Below, piece by piece: positions 44,046 through 52,861 of a stretch of 64,000 nucleotides of DNA. The notes under the pieces were generated by a model. It saw only the letters and a list, made by a program, of their open reading frames with translations, had not been told where the DNA came from and searched no databases. Every line of letters starts with the position of its first letter. Within the stretch, counting starts at the first letter, position 1. The DNA lies in NCBI GenBank assembly GCA_041398965.1, contig JAWKTT010000013.1, forward strand, positions 71,426 to 135,425. Direction: 5' to 3'. Both the position numbers and the translations under genes were made by a program. The stretch comes from JAWKTT01 sp041398965 (lineage in GTDB: Bacteria > Planctomycetota > Planctomycetia > Planctomycetales > Planctomycetaceae).

Positions 44046-45316
44046 CGGAGTCACGCTTGAGTCCCCCTGTCTCAGCCGCAAAGTCAGAGTCCGAAACTCG
44101 CTTCCGTCGCGGTCCGCTGCGAGTTGCCATCGCTTGCGAGTTTGAAACGCTCAACGGTGGAGAGCAGTCACTCCTCGCAGTGCTCAATGAGTTGTCGCGA
44201 AGCGAGTCATCGTCCCGTCACGCACTGTGCGGCGAATCGTCGGACGGCGAGTTCGTCCCGCTCGTGCTGGCACCGGCGACCGGACCATTGGCTGACGCGC
44301 TCGCTCAGGCAGGCATCACCCATCGTCCGTTCGCATGGCGAGACTCACAGGGGCGTCGGCTCTCGGATGAGTCGATTCATCGACAGTTGCACGCAACTTG
44401 TGAGTCATGGTCACCGCATCTACTGCATGCGAATAGTCTCTCAATTTCCAAAATTCTTGGCGGTTTGGCAAAGGACCTCCCCGTCCCATGTACCGGGCAT
44501 CTGCGGGACATCGTTCGGCTGAGTCGTCGAGCAGTCGGACACCTCAACGGGATTGCTCGTATGGTCACCGTCTCTAAGGCGACCCGAGACTTCCATCAAG
44601 CCCAGGGAGTCGATGGAGGCCGGATGGTCGTCATTCACAACGGCATCGACACGACCCGATTTCATCCGCACAATCGAGTCGACGACCGGCAGCAACTCTT
44701 CTCCGCACTTCAGCTTCCCGATGACGCCCTCGTGGCGGTAACGGTCGGGCAAATCTGCCTGCGAAAGGGACACGACCTGTTAGCGGCCATGGCGATCGAA
44801 CTCAAGGACCGGCTTCCCCGGTTACACTTCCTCGTTGTCGGCGAACGATACTCCGAAAAGCTCGAAAGTGTCTCGTTCGAGCGAGACTTTATGGCTGCCT
44901 TTGAGCGTGCCGGGATGTCGCAGAGACTCCATCGACTCGGCTACCGCGACGACATCCCAGCCCTCATGCATGCCGCTGACCTCGTGATTCATCCTGCTCG
45001 ACAGGAGCCATTGGGGCGAGTTCTGCTCGAAGCCGCCGGCTGCGGTCGCCCGATCATCGCGGCCAATGTCGGGGGTACGAATGAGATTCTGGAGGACTCC
45101 CTCTCCGCTCGACTCGTCACACCGGGCGATGGTCCGCAGTGGGCCGACGCCGTCTTCGAGGTCCTCACTTCCCCGAGCCTGAGCGCTCGGCTCGAATCCG
45201 GTAGCCTCGCCGCCTCACAGCGATTCCGGATCGCCGACAGGGCTCGCGACCTTCTCGCCTTCTGGCAAACCGAAAGTCGCACCATTATTTCGGCTGACTG
45301 CTCCAGCGTTCCTTGA
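44042..45316 (+). CDS. Family 4 (GT-B) glycosyltransferase
   Basis: The 424 residues are a GT-B fold: N-terminal acceptor domain with G-G-E-Q-S-L-L, a linker with M-V-T-V-S-K-A-T and V-V-I-H-N-G-I-D-T-T-R-F, and a C-terminal nucleotide-sugar domain with V-G-Q-I-C-L-R-K-G-H-D, L-G-Y-R-D-D-I-P-A-L-M and E-A-A-G-C-G-R-P-I-I-A-A-N-V-G-G (E-x7-E-like region). No membrane helix is present. The gene shares ATGA with the preceding kinase. It adds a sugar to an unknown acceptor, most likely in envelope polysaccharide synthesis. The first 30 residues are Ser/Arg-rich and may be disordered. Confidence 0.9.
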   Translation: MTESRLSPPVSAAKSESETRFRRGPLRVAIACEFETLNGGEQSLLAVLNELSRSESSSRHALCGESSDGEFVPLVLAPATGPLADALAQAGITHRPFAWRDSQGRRLSDESIHRQLHATCESWSPHLLHANSLSISKILGGLAKDLPVPCTGHLRDIVRLSRRAVGHLNGIARMVTVSKATRDFHQAQGVDGGRMVVIHNGIDTTRFHPHNRVDDRQQLFSALQLPDDALVAVTVGQICLRKGHDLLAAMAIELKDRLPRLHFLVVGERYSEKLESVSFERDFMAAFERAGMSQRLHRLGYRDDIPALMHAADLVIHPARQEPLGRVLLEAAGCGRPIIAANVGGTNEILEDSLSARLVTPGDGPQWADAVFEVLTSPSLSARLESGSLAASQRFRIADRARDLLAFWQTESRTIISADCSSVP

Positions 45317-45348
45317 CCCCACCGGCTCGATGGCAATCGTCCGAGAGA

Positions 45349-45367
45349 CAGGGACGTCGAGTCCCTG
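45349..45367. terminator. Short hairpin between convergent genes
   Basis: CAGGGAC (45349-45355) and GTCCCTG (45361-45367) form a perfect 7-bp stem in the 155-base gap between the glycosyltransferase and the convergent dsbD gene. There is no T run, so terminator activity is uncertain. Confidence 0.35.
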
Positions 45368-45471
45368 CTGCCTTCAGACTGTCAACTCAGGCCATCCCTT
45401 AGCGGCGGAGGGAGGTTGTTGATCAACGTGTCCCCTCGCCACTGGAACGCTTCATCGCTTGAAACTTGCCT

Positions 45472-48096
45472 CTACTGTGCCGTCGTGGTCTCGGGAACGA
45501 TCAGTGGCACCATCGCGGTTCGCGATGGGGTGGTTTCCGATGCGGGATCGGGGGTGACGAGTTTGGTAGCGTCGATCCCCTTTTCTCCGTTTGCAGAGCT
45601 AGGGGCTGGGTCGATAGCGGCTCGTAACCGCTCCATGAGCATGCCGTTCGTGTAGACCCCTGGAATGAGAATGGGGTCATTCGGACGATTGGCCGGGAAG
45701 ATGGCAGTCAACGGCACACCGGGCTGACCCAATAGGTCGATCCACTTTGCAATCTCTGGGTCTTCCTTGGTGAAGTCAGCCTTCATCACGACCACGTCGT
45801 GCTCTTCCACAAAATCAAATGTCGCTTTCCGATTCAGAGCGAATCGTTCGTTTTGCTTACAGGTCATACACCAATCAGCAGTGAAGTCGACAAGTACAGT
45901 CTTCTTGTTTAACGCCGCTTCTTCGAGTGCTTCTTCAGTGAACGGCTGCCAAGCGAGATGTGGCTCTGAGCGATCCCAGGCAAACCACCCGATTGATCCC
46001 CCCACAACTAGCAGTGCGAGCGAATAGACGATTCCCTTTGTTTTCTCACTTGCTCCATGTCCGGCAAGTTGACCAATCATCCACAAGGCAAGTCCCAAGG
46101 CGAGCATGATGATCAGGCCAGGGAAGACCAGTTTCTCGCCAGCTGACCCGATCAGCATCAACACCGTCCCCAAAAGCGCGAAGCCGCAAAGTTCTTTGAA
46201 GCGGACCATCCACATCCCAGGACGAGGCAGGAAGTCGAGCAATCGTGGAAACAGGCCGAGGGCAAGGTACGGCGACGACATACCAATCGCCATGACACCA
46301 CAAATGAGGAACGAGATCGCAGGCGGCTGTGTCACCATCCAAGCGAGTGTGACTCCCATAAACGGCCCGAGGCAAGGGGTTGCCAACAGGGTCGTCGTTA
46401 CTCCAGTCATCACGGCTGCGAAAAGACCTTCTTGATGTTCGGCCCCGCCGCCCGATCCGATGAAGCCGGGAATCGGAATCTCGTACACACCTAAAAGTGA
46501 CAGGGCCATTGCGAAGATCACACACGCCATCACGAGGTTGAATCCCGACGTTTGAAACAGCGCTCCCCAATTCGCTCCTGCAAGTGCGGCCATCCCCCCC
46601 AGCAGCATGAAGACCGCCACAACCCCCAAGGTGTAGGCGAGGTTCAGCATGATGATCCGTTGCCGGCTTTCGCCTGCCTGTTGGACGAAGCTCAACGCCT
46701 TGATCGGCAACACGGGGAGCACACAAGGCATGATGTTGAGGATCAGCCCCCCCAGAAACGCGAAGAGCAACTGCCAACCCAAGTGAGCGGCAGCCCCTCG
46801 TTTCTCTTCTAGTCGTTGTTTCACCGTTTCGGAACTGAAGGCCACGGAATCGCCTGCCGATTCACTCGTGGTCTCGGCCCCCGCTTGAGCCATCGGGATC
46901 GCCGGGATCGTCGAGTCTCCGAGACTGAAAATGTGCTTTCCCGGACGACACTGCCCCGTCTTACAGACCTGAAACCGAACCGCCCCGTCAATGCCATAGG
47001 CTCCCGGGCCGACAACCTGAAACTTCCGACTCCAAGTGATCACTCCATGATGTGTCGCCTCGGAAGTATTCTCTGTGCTTTCTTCAATGACTGGAGGATG
47101 GTCTGCAATCCATTCACCAGACGGGGTGAGGTTTCGGAGGGCATCCAAAGGGAATGACGTTGGGGTCCCGATTTGATTTGGTGCCTTCTTCAGTGCGAAG
47201 ATGTGCCAATCTGGTTCGACATTCGCAGTCACAGACAGCGTCACTTCCGACCCCGGAGAGGCATTCTCGGGCGAGAGTGTCAGTGTCAAAGTCAGCGGCA
47301 GGGCGTTAATGCCACCACGCGGGGTCACCGTCTCTGCGTACTTGATCTTTGCATCATTCAGAGGTTCATCCTCCGTAAACGAAGGAATCGCCGGGAGGGG
47401 AGACGCATCGCCCGGTAGAATGAACTTTGGGGTATCGTCGGAAGTTGTCGACGATCGCATCCGCGTCCGGCTAACCCGTTCCGTCGTGCCGCTCGCCAGT
47501 TCCACACTGTTCATCTCAGGCAGAGTGGCTGGCTCTACCGCGAGTCCTCCGACACGTTGGATGTCAGCATTTTTTATCTCGAACGGAATTCGCTTGCCGA
47601 AGCAGCCAGTCGCATCACACATCTTAAAGGAGAGCATCCCCGAGACAGCGACGTCACCTGGATCTGCCCCTGGAACCAATTGGAACTCGCGGCTCCAAAT
47701 GACTGTCCCGAAAAACTTCTCGACCGATTTTCCGAAATTGTCGTCGTAACTGGCCTTTGGAGTTTGATCGGGGGTGAAGGAGTTTGATAGCGGTTGCAAA
47801 CCCTTCGCATGAGTGACAGAAATGCGGGTCTGTCCAGAAAACTCAGGGTTCTGCGAATAAGTATTCGCCCCTTCTGGAAGCTCCAATCGCAGCGAAAGCG
47901 TGTAAGTGGTCCCATCGGTCGTCAGTTTTGACGTCACCTCGGGCTGCGGCCGAACCTCAATGCCGTGCCCAATGCGAGAGGACTCTCCTCTGTTGATCTT
48001 CTCAAACAGACTTCCACCTCGAATTTCCCCCTGAGCAAAGGAAAAATTCGTCAGAAGCAAGAGTGCAATGCAGCAGATAGTGGGCCGTGTCGCCAT
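45472..48096 (-). CDS. dsbD: Thiol:disulfide interchange protein DsbD with two N-terminal periplasmic domains
   Basis: The 874-residue product (start ATG 48096, where the signal peptide C-C-I-A-L-L-L-L-T-N-F-S-F-A begins close to the N-terminus; an upstream frame to 48249 adds 51 non-matching residues) has three parts. Residues about 45-185 and 265-395 are two DsbD-alpha-like domains, each with a Cys-x4-Cys pair (C160/C165 and C378/C383). Residues about 435-705 are the eight-helix CcdA-like domain with the redox Cys458 in I-M-P-C-V-L-P and Cys575 in A-T-P-C-L-G-P. Residues about 715-874 are a thioredoxin domain with W-C-M-T-C (742-746). The protein carries electrons from cytoplasmic thioredoxin to periplasmic substrates. 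Confidence 0.92.
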   Translation of the reverse strand: MATRPTICCIALLLLTNFSFAQGEIRGGSLFEKINRGESSRIGHGIEVRPQPEVTSKLTTDGTTYTLSLRLELPEGANTYSQNPEFSGQTRISVTHAKGLQPLSNSFTPDQTPKASYDDNFGKSVEKFFGTVIWSREFQLVPGADPGDVAVSGMLSFKMCDATGCFGKRIPFEIKNADIQRVGGLAVEPATLPEMNSVELASGTTERVSRTRMRSSTTSDDTPKFILPGDASPLPAIPSFTEDEPLNDAKIKYAETVTPRGGINALPLTLTLTLSPENASPGSEVTLSVTANVEPDWHIFALKKAPNQIGTPTSFPLDALRNLTPSGEWIADHPPVIEESTENTSEATHHGVITWSRKFQVVGPGAYGIDGAVRFQVCKTGQCRPGKHIFSLGDSTIPAIPMAQAGAETTSESAGDSVAFSSETVKQRLEEKRGAAAHLGWQLLFAFLGGLILNIMPCVLPVLPIKALSFVQQAGESRQRIIMLNLAYTLGVVAVFMLLGGMAALAGANWGALFQTSGFNLVMACVIFAMALSLLGVYEIPIPGFIGSGGGAEHQEGLFAAVMTGVTTTLLATPCLGPFMGVTLAWMVTQPPAISFLICGVMAIGMSSPYLALGLFPRLLDFLPRPGMWMVRFKELCGFALLGTVLMLIGSAGEKLVFPGLIIMLALGLALWMIGQLAGHGASEKTKGIVYSLALLVVGGSIGWFAWDRSEPHLAWQPFTEEALEEAALNKKTVLVDFTADWCMTCKQNERFALNRKATFDFVEEHDVVVMKADFTKEDPEIAKWIDLLGQPGVPLTAIFPANRPNDPILIPGVYTNGMLMERLRAAIDPAPSSANGEKGIDATKLVTPDPASETTPSRTAMVPLIVPETTTAQ

Positions 48097-48681
48097 GGCG
48101 AATGTGATCCAAGATAAGGAAACAGTGCGTATTCCCGATATAACGCTAGGGAATCTCGTCTGTTGCGACAAGTGGAAAGTTTGCGGACCCTGCCGGTTCG
48201 AAAGGACAGAGAATCGCTCGAAACGCCAGTCGGGAGGTTTGAGAAGCAATCCTCAACGCGTCCTCCAATGACATTTCGGGCGTACAAACAGGCTGTTTTG
48301 TGTGAATAGACTTTGAAACGAAACGAGGAAATGGGTTGTTGCGACCGTTAGAACGCAAAAGATTCCCTCAGGGAATTTTATTTGTCAACGCTGCCCCCCT
48401 TGACCATCCTCTTGGGAGACCTCTAACATCAATTGTCGGCCATTCATGGGGCTGGAGTTGATGGAATCGTTGCAATCGGCATAGATCGCAGAACCCATTT
48501 GCTTTTCACGGCCCACCCCAGTCGTGGTCGATGTCTATGAGAACCGGCCGAGTCGACGGGAACCGCACGTCTCAACTCTGGCTAATTTGACCCCATTGAC
48601 TTTCGTGTGGACCGTCCAGCATGACTCGGGCAGTCTGCGAGCCTGTTTCGTTTTCGTTGTCTTAGCCGCCAGGTCGAATCG
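48097..48681. other. Divergent intergenic region, dsbD / coiled-coil protein
   Basis: These 585 bases separate dsbD (minus) and the next plus-strand gene. Frames opening here are short and lack motifs. No convincing promoter or structured RNA was seen. Confidence 0.4.
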
Positions 48682-49614
48682 ATGCATATCCTCGGCAAAG
48701 TGCTCTTGGGCTTTGTGATGGTCGCTGCGATTGCAGCCATTGTGCTCACCACAATGGTGCTCGATGTCCGCAACCACTGGCTCGGTGAGGTCGACAAAGC
48801 AGAAAAGGCCTATAACGCTGTTGCGGCCAACCTTGAAAATTGGCGCATCAAGGTTCAGGATGAGAACGAAGTTCTCGACCGGGCGAAGCAGATGTGGGGC
48901 AATGCCTACAACGCTCCCAACAGTTCCGTGACAAATCCCAATCAGGGAACAGCAAATATCGGAGTGGGGCGAACATCCGGACTTGCAGTCCCTCAATTGG
49001 CGGGGAATGGTCCACTGCCGGTCGTCTATGCGTTTAACGTCGACCCCAACGGAGAATCGCAGTATGTCGGGGCGTTTCAGTTGCAAAACGTCGGGGACAA
49101 CAGTTCCACCGCACAACTCATTCGTCCCCCCTTTGCCAACGAGACCTTCGCCAACGGCACATGGCGCATTCGAGACGACATTGACCCCGGTTACGCAACC
49201 GAGTTTCTCCGTCAATCGCAGGTCCGCGTCGAAACCGAGGCGATTCTGAAGCGGGAACTCTATGACGTCAAACGTCTGAACGAACAGAAAATCGCTGCCG
49301 ACGAGATTTTCGAGAATCGACGTAAGGAACTCGAAGGAGACCCCGACCTCGCAGATGCGAGTACTTTACAAAAAGATGGACTCGTACAAGCAATTCGCGT
49401 GGAAACTGATCGCCGAGATGTCATGCTGGAACGGCTCGACTCACTGCGACGCCGACTGGAGCTGACTCGCCAGCAACTCGATGAAGTGCTACTTCGCAAC
49501 CTGAAACGTCGCCAGTCTCTCTATGACGACCAGCCTCCCTACAGTCCCCCTGCCGAAGCAGAAGGCACCGCCGTCGATACCGCACGGAATGCGGATGCTG
49601 CGCTAACCCGCTAA
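48682..49614 (+). CDS. Membrane-anchored coiled-coil protein, unknown function
   Basis: The 310 residues start with a membrane helix or signal anchor (L-L-G-F-V-M-V-A-A-I-A-A-I-V-L). Two coiled-coil stretches, about 35-70 and 180-290, flank a middle part with P-V-V-Y-A-F-N-V-D-P-N-G. The C-terminus is disordered. I do not recognise the family; similar proteins are common hypotheticals of the phylum. The start is the ATG at 48682, without a strong ribosome binding site. Confidence 0.7.
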   Translation: MHILGKVLLGFVMVAAIAAIVLTTMVLDVRNHWLGEVDKAEKAYNAVAANLENWRIKVQDENEVLDRAKQMWGNAYNAPNSSVTNPNQGTANIGVGRTSGLAVPQLAGNGPLPVVYAFNVDPNGESQYVGAFQLQNVGDNSSTAQLIRPPFANETFANGTWRIRDDIDPGYATEFLRQSQVRVETEAILKRELYDVKRLNEQKIAADEIFENRRKELEGDPDLADASTLQKDGLVQAIRVETDRRDVMLERLDSLRRRLELTRQQLDEVLLRNLKRRQSLYDDQPPYSPPAEAEGTAVDTARNADAALTR

Positions 49615-50048
49615 CGCCTGATTCGTTTCGTTGCAAACTCGAATTGCCCGACACCTTTCCTCCCTTGTAGCTACTGTGGGAGGACATACCACCACTAGGT
49701 CGAAAAAGCTTCCGCTCCCATTGGAAGAACTTGTATTCCAATTGTCCAGAGGCGGAATCTGAGGAACATTTTGAAAAGGTTTTGAAAAAAATTCAAAATG
49801 ATCGGTTGACGTTGATCCATGCGACCGCTTAGCATAACCCGTGGCGTTGCCTTCTGCATCGCCCGCTAGGTCTCTCGACCCCTGTCCTTTACCATAAATC
49901 TCACTCGCACAAATCAAAGTGGCCAACTCGGCAGATTGCCGCTGTTGGTTCGTTTTTGTTCTCATTTTTGGTTTACCCCAAAATGTTTCGGGCATGGCAT
50001 TTCTTGTCCGCCATGCAATTCTCGTTCGATGCGTCAAGGAGACACGTT
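49615..50048. other. Intergenic region upstream of a DUF1559 gene
   Basis: These 434 bases contain an AT-rich patch at 49767-49800 bounded by the inverted repeat CATTTTGAA/TTCAAAATG, a probable promoter at 49806-49835, and the AAGGAG ribosome binding site just before 50049. Nothing coding was recognised. Confidence 0.45.
49806..49835 (+). promoter_or_regulatory. Probable sigma-70-type promoter for the second DUF1559 gene
   Basis: TTGACG (49806-49811) and TAGCAT (49830-49835) are 18 bases apart and follow an AT-rich stretch with a 9-bp inverted repeat (49767-49775 and 49792-49800) that could be an UP element or operator. The leader would be about 205 bases. Confidence 0.35.
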
Positions 50049-51104
50049 ATGAATCTTTCGTTAACAGGAGAGAGTCCACAAAGTCGGGGGCGCGCAATCC
50101 GTCCCGGATTTACTCTCATCGAATTGCTCGTGGTGATTGCCATTATCGCGATCCTGGTGGCGCTGTTGCTCCCCGCTGTGCAATCAGTTCGTGAAGCGGC
50201 CCGTCGGTCGCAATGCCAGGATCACCTGCACAACCTCGCGATTGCTGTGATGAACTACGAAGGGGTCTCGAAGACCTTCCCACCTGGACTGACCGGAACG
50301 TCTCTGAGCAGTACCCGCCTTTCGCCCTTCTATGGACTTTGCCCGTTCATTGAAGCGAAGCCCTTGTACGATCAGATCAATGCAGCCGCTAGCCCAGGCA
50401 ACCCTTGGGATAGTCGCGCTTGGTGGGATACTGACATTGCCATATTGGCATGTCCATCCGACACGACCCAAGATCGTGATCGTGGTAAGACGAGCTATGT
50501 GGTCAACAAGGGTGACCGGGCAACAGAGCTTGAGCATCGCGAATTGGAGCGTTGCCGCGGCATGTTTGGTGGCGTGACACCGTTTCGAGTTCGTGACATT
50601 ACCGATGGAAGCAGTAACACGATGGTGTTCTCCGAAATTCGCCAGTCACCATCCTACGGCGGAGATGGCCTGGAAGTGGCAGGGCAAGCACGAAAGAACA
50701 CTTCTGGAGTTGAAGGGAATCCTTCGTTGTGCATTGCTGCTCTCGATCCGAACGACAAGTCAAAGTGGTCGTCCGGGGATGGAGACAACATTCGTGGTCA
50801 GCGTTGGGGCGATGGACGTCCTTCCTTCACAGGATTCCAGGGGATCCTTCCTCCTAACTCGCCGAGTTGCATCAGTTCAGGAAACAACGAAGATCCCAAT
50901 AACGCGGTCTATTCTGCGAGCAGTTCCCATCCGGGCGGGGTTCACATCGCCCTGCTTGATGGAAAAGTCACCTTCATCAGCGAGAATGTGGATGCAGGGA
51001 ACAGTTCTGCGGCGGCTCCAGGACGGACCACACAAGCCAGCCCTTATGGCGTTTGGGGGGCTCTGTCGACTCGTCACTGTGGTGAGACAAAACAGGCTCC
51101 GTAA
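50049..51104 (+). CDS. DUF1559 family protein with type IV pilin-like N-terminus
   Basis: The 351-residue protein has the prepilin site P-G/F-T-L-I-E-L-L-V-V, the helix A-I-I-A-I-L-V-A-L-L-L-P-A-V and R-R-S-Q-C, then a DUF1559 domain closing with H-P-G-G-V-H-I-A-L-L-D-G-K-V. The ATG at 50049 follows AAGGAG at eight bases, so the upstream frame from 49956 is not used. It is a distant paralogue of the protein at 39928. A hairpin at 51160 separates it from a small lipoprotein gene, a pairing that is common in planctomycete genomes. Confidence 0.93.
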   Translation: MNLSLTGESPQSRGRAIRPGFTLIELLVVIAIIAILVALLLPAVQSVREAARRSQCQDHLHNLAIAVMNYEGVSKTFPPGLTGTSLSSTRLSPFYGLCPFIEAKPLYDQINAAASPGNPWDSRAWWDTDIAILACPSDTTQDRDRGKTSYVVNKGDRATELEHRELERCRGMFGGVTPFRVRDITDGSSNTMVFSEIRQSPSYGGDGLEVAGQARKNTSGVEGNPSLCIAALDPNDKSKWSSGDGDNIRGQRWGDGRPSFTGFQGILPPNSPSCISSGNNEDPNNAVYSASSSHPGGVHIALLDGKVTFISENVDAGNSSAAAPGRTTQASPYGVWGALSTRHCGETKQAP

Positions 51105-51159
51105 TAAGCCGTCGCCTCATGCATGAGTGCATGATCGGGTTCCTCTTGTTAGAATGTCG

Positions 51160-51194
51160 CAACCCACCCTGCCCAATTCGAGCAGGGTGGGTTG
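51160..51194. terminator. Strong 13-bp hairpin between DUF1559 and lipoprotein genes
   Basis: CAACCCACCCTGC (51160-51172) and GCAGGGTGGGTTG (51182-51194) are perfectly complementary around a 9-base loop. Only a weak T stretch follows (TCGTCTT), so it may terminate partly and let some transcription pass into the lipoprotein gene at 51236. Confidence 0.65.
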
Positions 51195-51235
51195 TCGTCT
51201 TGAAGTCGTCAACTTTTCCTGAATGGGGTGTAGAG

Positions 51236-51715
51236 ATGTCGAAGAGTTTTGCAGCGTTGATGGTCGGACTGATCGGGGTTGCCTCGCTGGTCGGCTGCGG
51301 TGGGGGAGATTCCGGACCTCCGGAAGGTCGACCCGCAACAGTGAAAGTGACCGGGACCGTGAATTTTAAGGGGGCACCCGTTGAGGGCGCTTCTGTCATC
51401 TTCAAGGCGAAAGACAAGGGGGCGACTGGGATTACCAAAGCGGACGGAACCTTCGAGTTGACCACCTACAGTGCCGGCGACGGTGCCGTTCCAGGAAGCT
51501 ACCAGGTCGGTATCACGAAGACGGAGATCGTCGGGGAAGACCTCTCCTACTCCGACGTCAACTCACCAAACTACGGGAAAGAGATTCCCGAATCGGCTCG
51601 CGGGAAGAAGGTTCATCACATTCCCGAGAAGTACAATGACCCCGCAAAGTCAGGTTTAACGGCTGACATTAAAGAGGGGGAAGCCACCATCCCCCCCTTT
51701 GAACTTGCCGAGTAG
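51236..51715 (+). CDS. Small lipoprotein with carboxypeptidase-regulatory-like beta domain
   Basis: The 159-residue product has a lipoprotein signal (A-A-L-M-V-G-L-I-G-V-A-S-L-V-G-C, lipobox L-V-G-C). The mature part begins V-K-V-T-G-T-V-N-F-K-G-A-P-V-E-G-A-S-V and continues T-K-A-D-G-T-F-E-L, a transthyretin/CarboxypepD_reg-like fold, and ends in a Lys-rich segment. I use the ATG at 51236 because it gives the signal peptide; the open frame further upstream runs through the hairpin at 51160. It ends before the terminator at 51809. Likely outer-membrane or periplasmic; function unknown. Confidence 0.85.
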   Translation: MSKSFAALMVGLIGVASLVGCGGGDSGPPEGRPATVKVTGTVNFKGAPVEGASVIFKAKDKGATGITKADGTFELTTYSAGDGAVPGSYQVGITKTEIVGEDLSYSDVNSPNYGKEIPESARGKKVHHIPEKYNDPAKSGLTADIKEGEATIPPFELAE

Positions 51716-52104
51716 CCGTCCAACGCCACTCTGTTACGCTCGCTGTAACCCCAGCTTCGTGTGACAGTAAAGCTGAACTCCAGATTCACCGGCGGAGTTC
51801 ACAATCCAGCGGCCGTTTTTTCCAAAAACGGCCGCATTTTTTTGTCCATAGACATGCAACGGCGACACGAGAAACCCGAGTACGTCTCACCCTACAGGAA
51901 CGAGCGACTGTTCCATAAGCAATCCGACGCCGATACGCCCGACGAGAACACCAGCGGACCAAGATCGCCCCCGAAACTCGGTCCCATCCCTATCCGTTTC
52001 ACATGGGCGACCGCAACCATCGTTCATAACGAATTCGCCCCGGATCGACCGTCTGACACCACGCTCAAACGATCATTCGGTCAAGTGGAGCGACGGGGGA
52101 TGAC
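51716..52104. other. Intergenic region with terminator
   Basis: These 389 bases lie between two convergent genes. The terminator at 51809-51843 is the only clear element. A short plus-strand frame (51761-52108) runs through the terminator stem and has no motif, so it was not called. Confidence 0.5.
51809..51843 (+). terminator. Rho-independent terminator of the lipoprotein gene
   Basis: GCGGCCGTTTTT (51809-51820) and AAAAACGGCCGC (51824-51835) form a perfect 12-bp stem with a 3-base loop, followed by ATTTTTTT (51836-51843). Confidence 0.9.
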
Positions 52105-52488
52105 TTAACAGACCTCAATCGAATTTGTCAGACGACGGTTCGCAACTTCATTGAGGGCCGCATGGGTGGCGAGTTGCTTGGCGTAGTAGGTGGTGGTCAC
52201 TCCGGAGATCACGACATCGTCGCCGTAGACCTGAATCTGCAAGTCACGAATTCTGTTCCCTGTGCGGCAGTGCACAACGCGCTGCAATCTTGCCACGAGA
52301 TCGTCCACTGTCAAGCCTTCATCGGGAGGGACGGATCCGTGGATCACATTCTCAAATGACTGCGGAATCTTTGTGAGATTTTGCTCAGGTAGCACGATAA
52401 ACCCTCCTTGAGGAGCTGTGGCACGGTGGCGTCCCCCACCGAAGTTGAAAGATGGCGTGGACAGGTCTTCTTTCGCGTTCCTTCGCAT
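52105..52488 (-). CDS. BON-domain-like small protein
   Basis: The 127-residue product has a BON-like stretch at about 60-127: V-D-D-L-V-A-R-L-Q-R-V-V, then R-D-L-Q-I-Q-V-Y-G-D-D-V-V-I-S-G-V-T-T-T-Y-Y-A-K-Q-L-A, then R-L-T-N-S-I-E-V at the end. BON domains bind lipids or proteins in the periplasm, but no signal peptide is visible here and the first 55 residues are disordered. The start at 52488 is the first ATG. It is 373 bases from pgsA on the same strand. Confidence 0.65.
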   Translation of the reverse strand: MRRNAKEDLSTPSFNFGGGRHRATAPQGGFIVLPEQNLTKIPQSFENVIHGSVPPDEGLTVDDLVARLQRVVHCRTGNRIRDLQIQVYGDDVVISGVTTTYYAKQLATHAALNEVANRRLTNSIEVC

Positions 52489-52861
52489 TCAGACATCAAA
52501 GCAAAGACTGTTCCTAAGTCGAACTGATCCAGAAAAATGAACCAGCATCATCAGCACGGATCGCTCAATTGCTCACCGTAGCTGCAATCCATTGCGAGCA
52601 CCCACCGTGAGACTACCAATCGAATCAGAGATCGTCAACGTTTTTCGTGTAACAATTACAGGGGCGCGCGGTGACAATCTGTCTCGGAATTGTCCAGAGA
52701 GGCAGATTCTTCATTCAAGAGCGTTCGATGCCATGTTGTCGCATGGGCTGAGAAAGGGGGGCGAGATTCGTGTCAGATCACAAACTTTTCAGGCCCGTTT
52801 GTTGGAACAGTCAACTCACATGCCGTGAGTGAACACGGATCAATTCCATCAGCATTCGCGG
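52489..52861. other. Intergenic region, no recognised feature
   Basis: These 373 bases lie between pgsA and the BON-like gene, both on the minus strand. A 6-bp stem ACTCAC/GTGAGT at 52813-52829 is the only structure noticed and has no T run. Confidence 0.35.

Noticed and set aside
51761..52108. A 115-residue plus-strand frame between two genes
   Set aside because: It reads through both arms of a strong terminator and has no similarity that I recognise.
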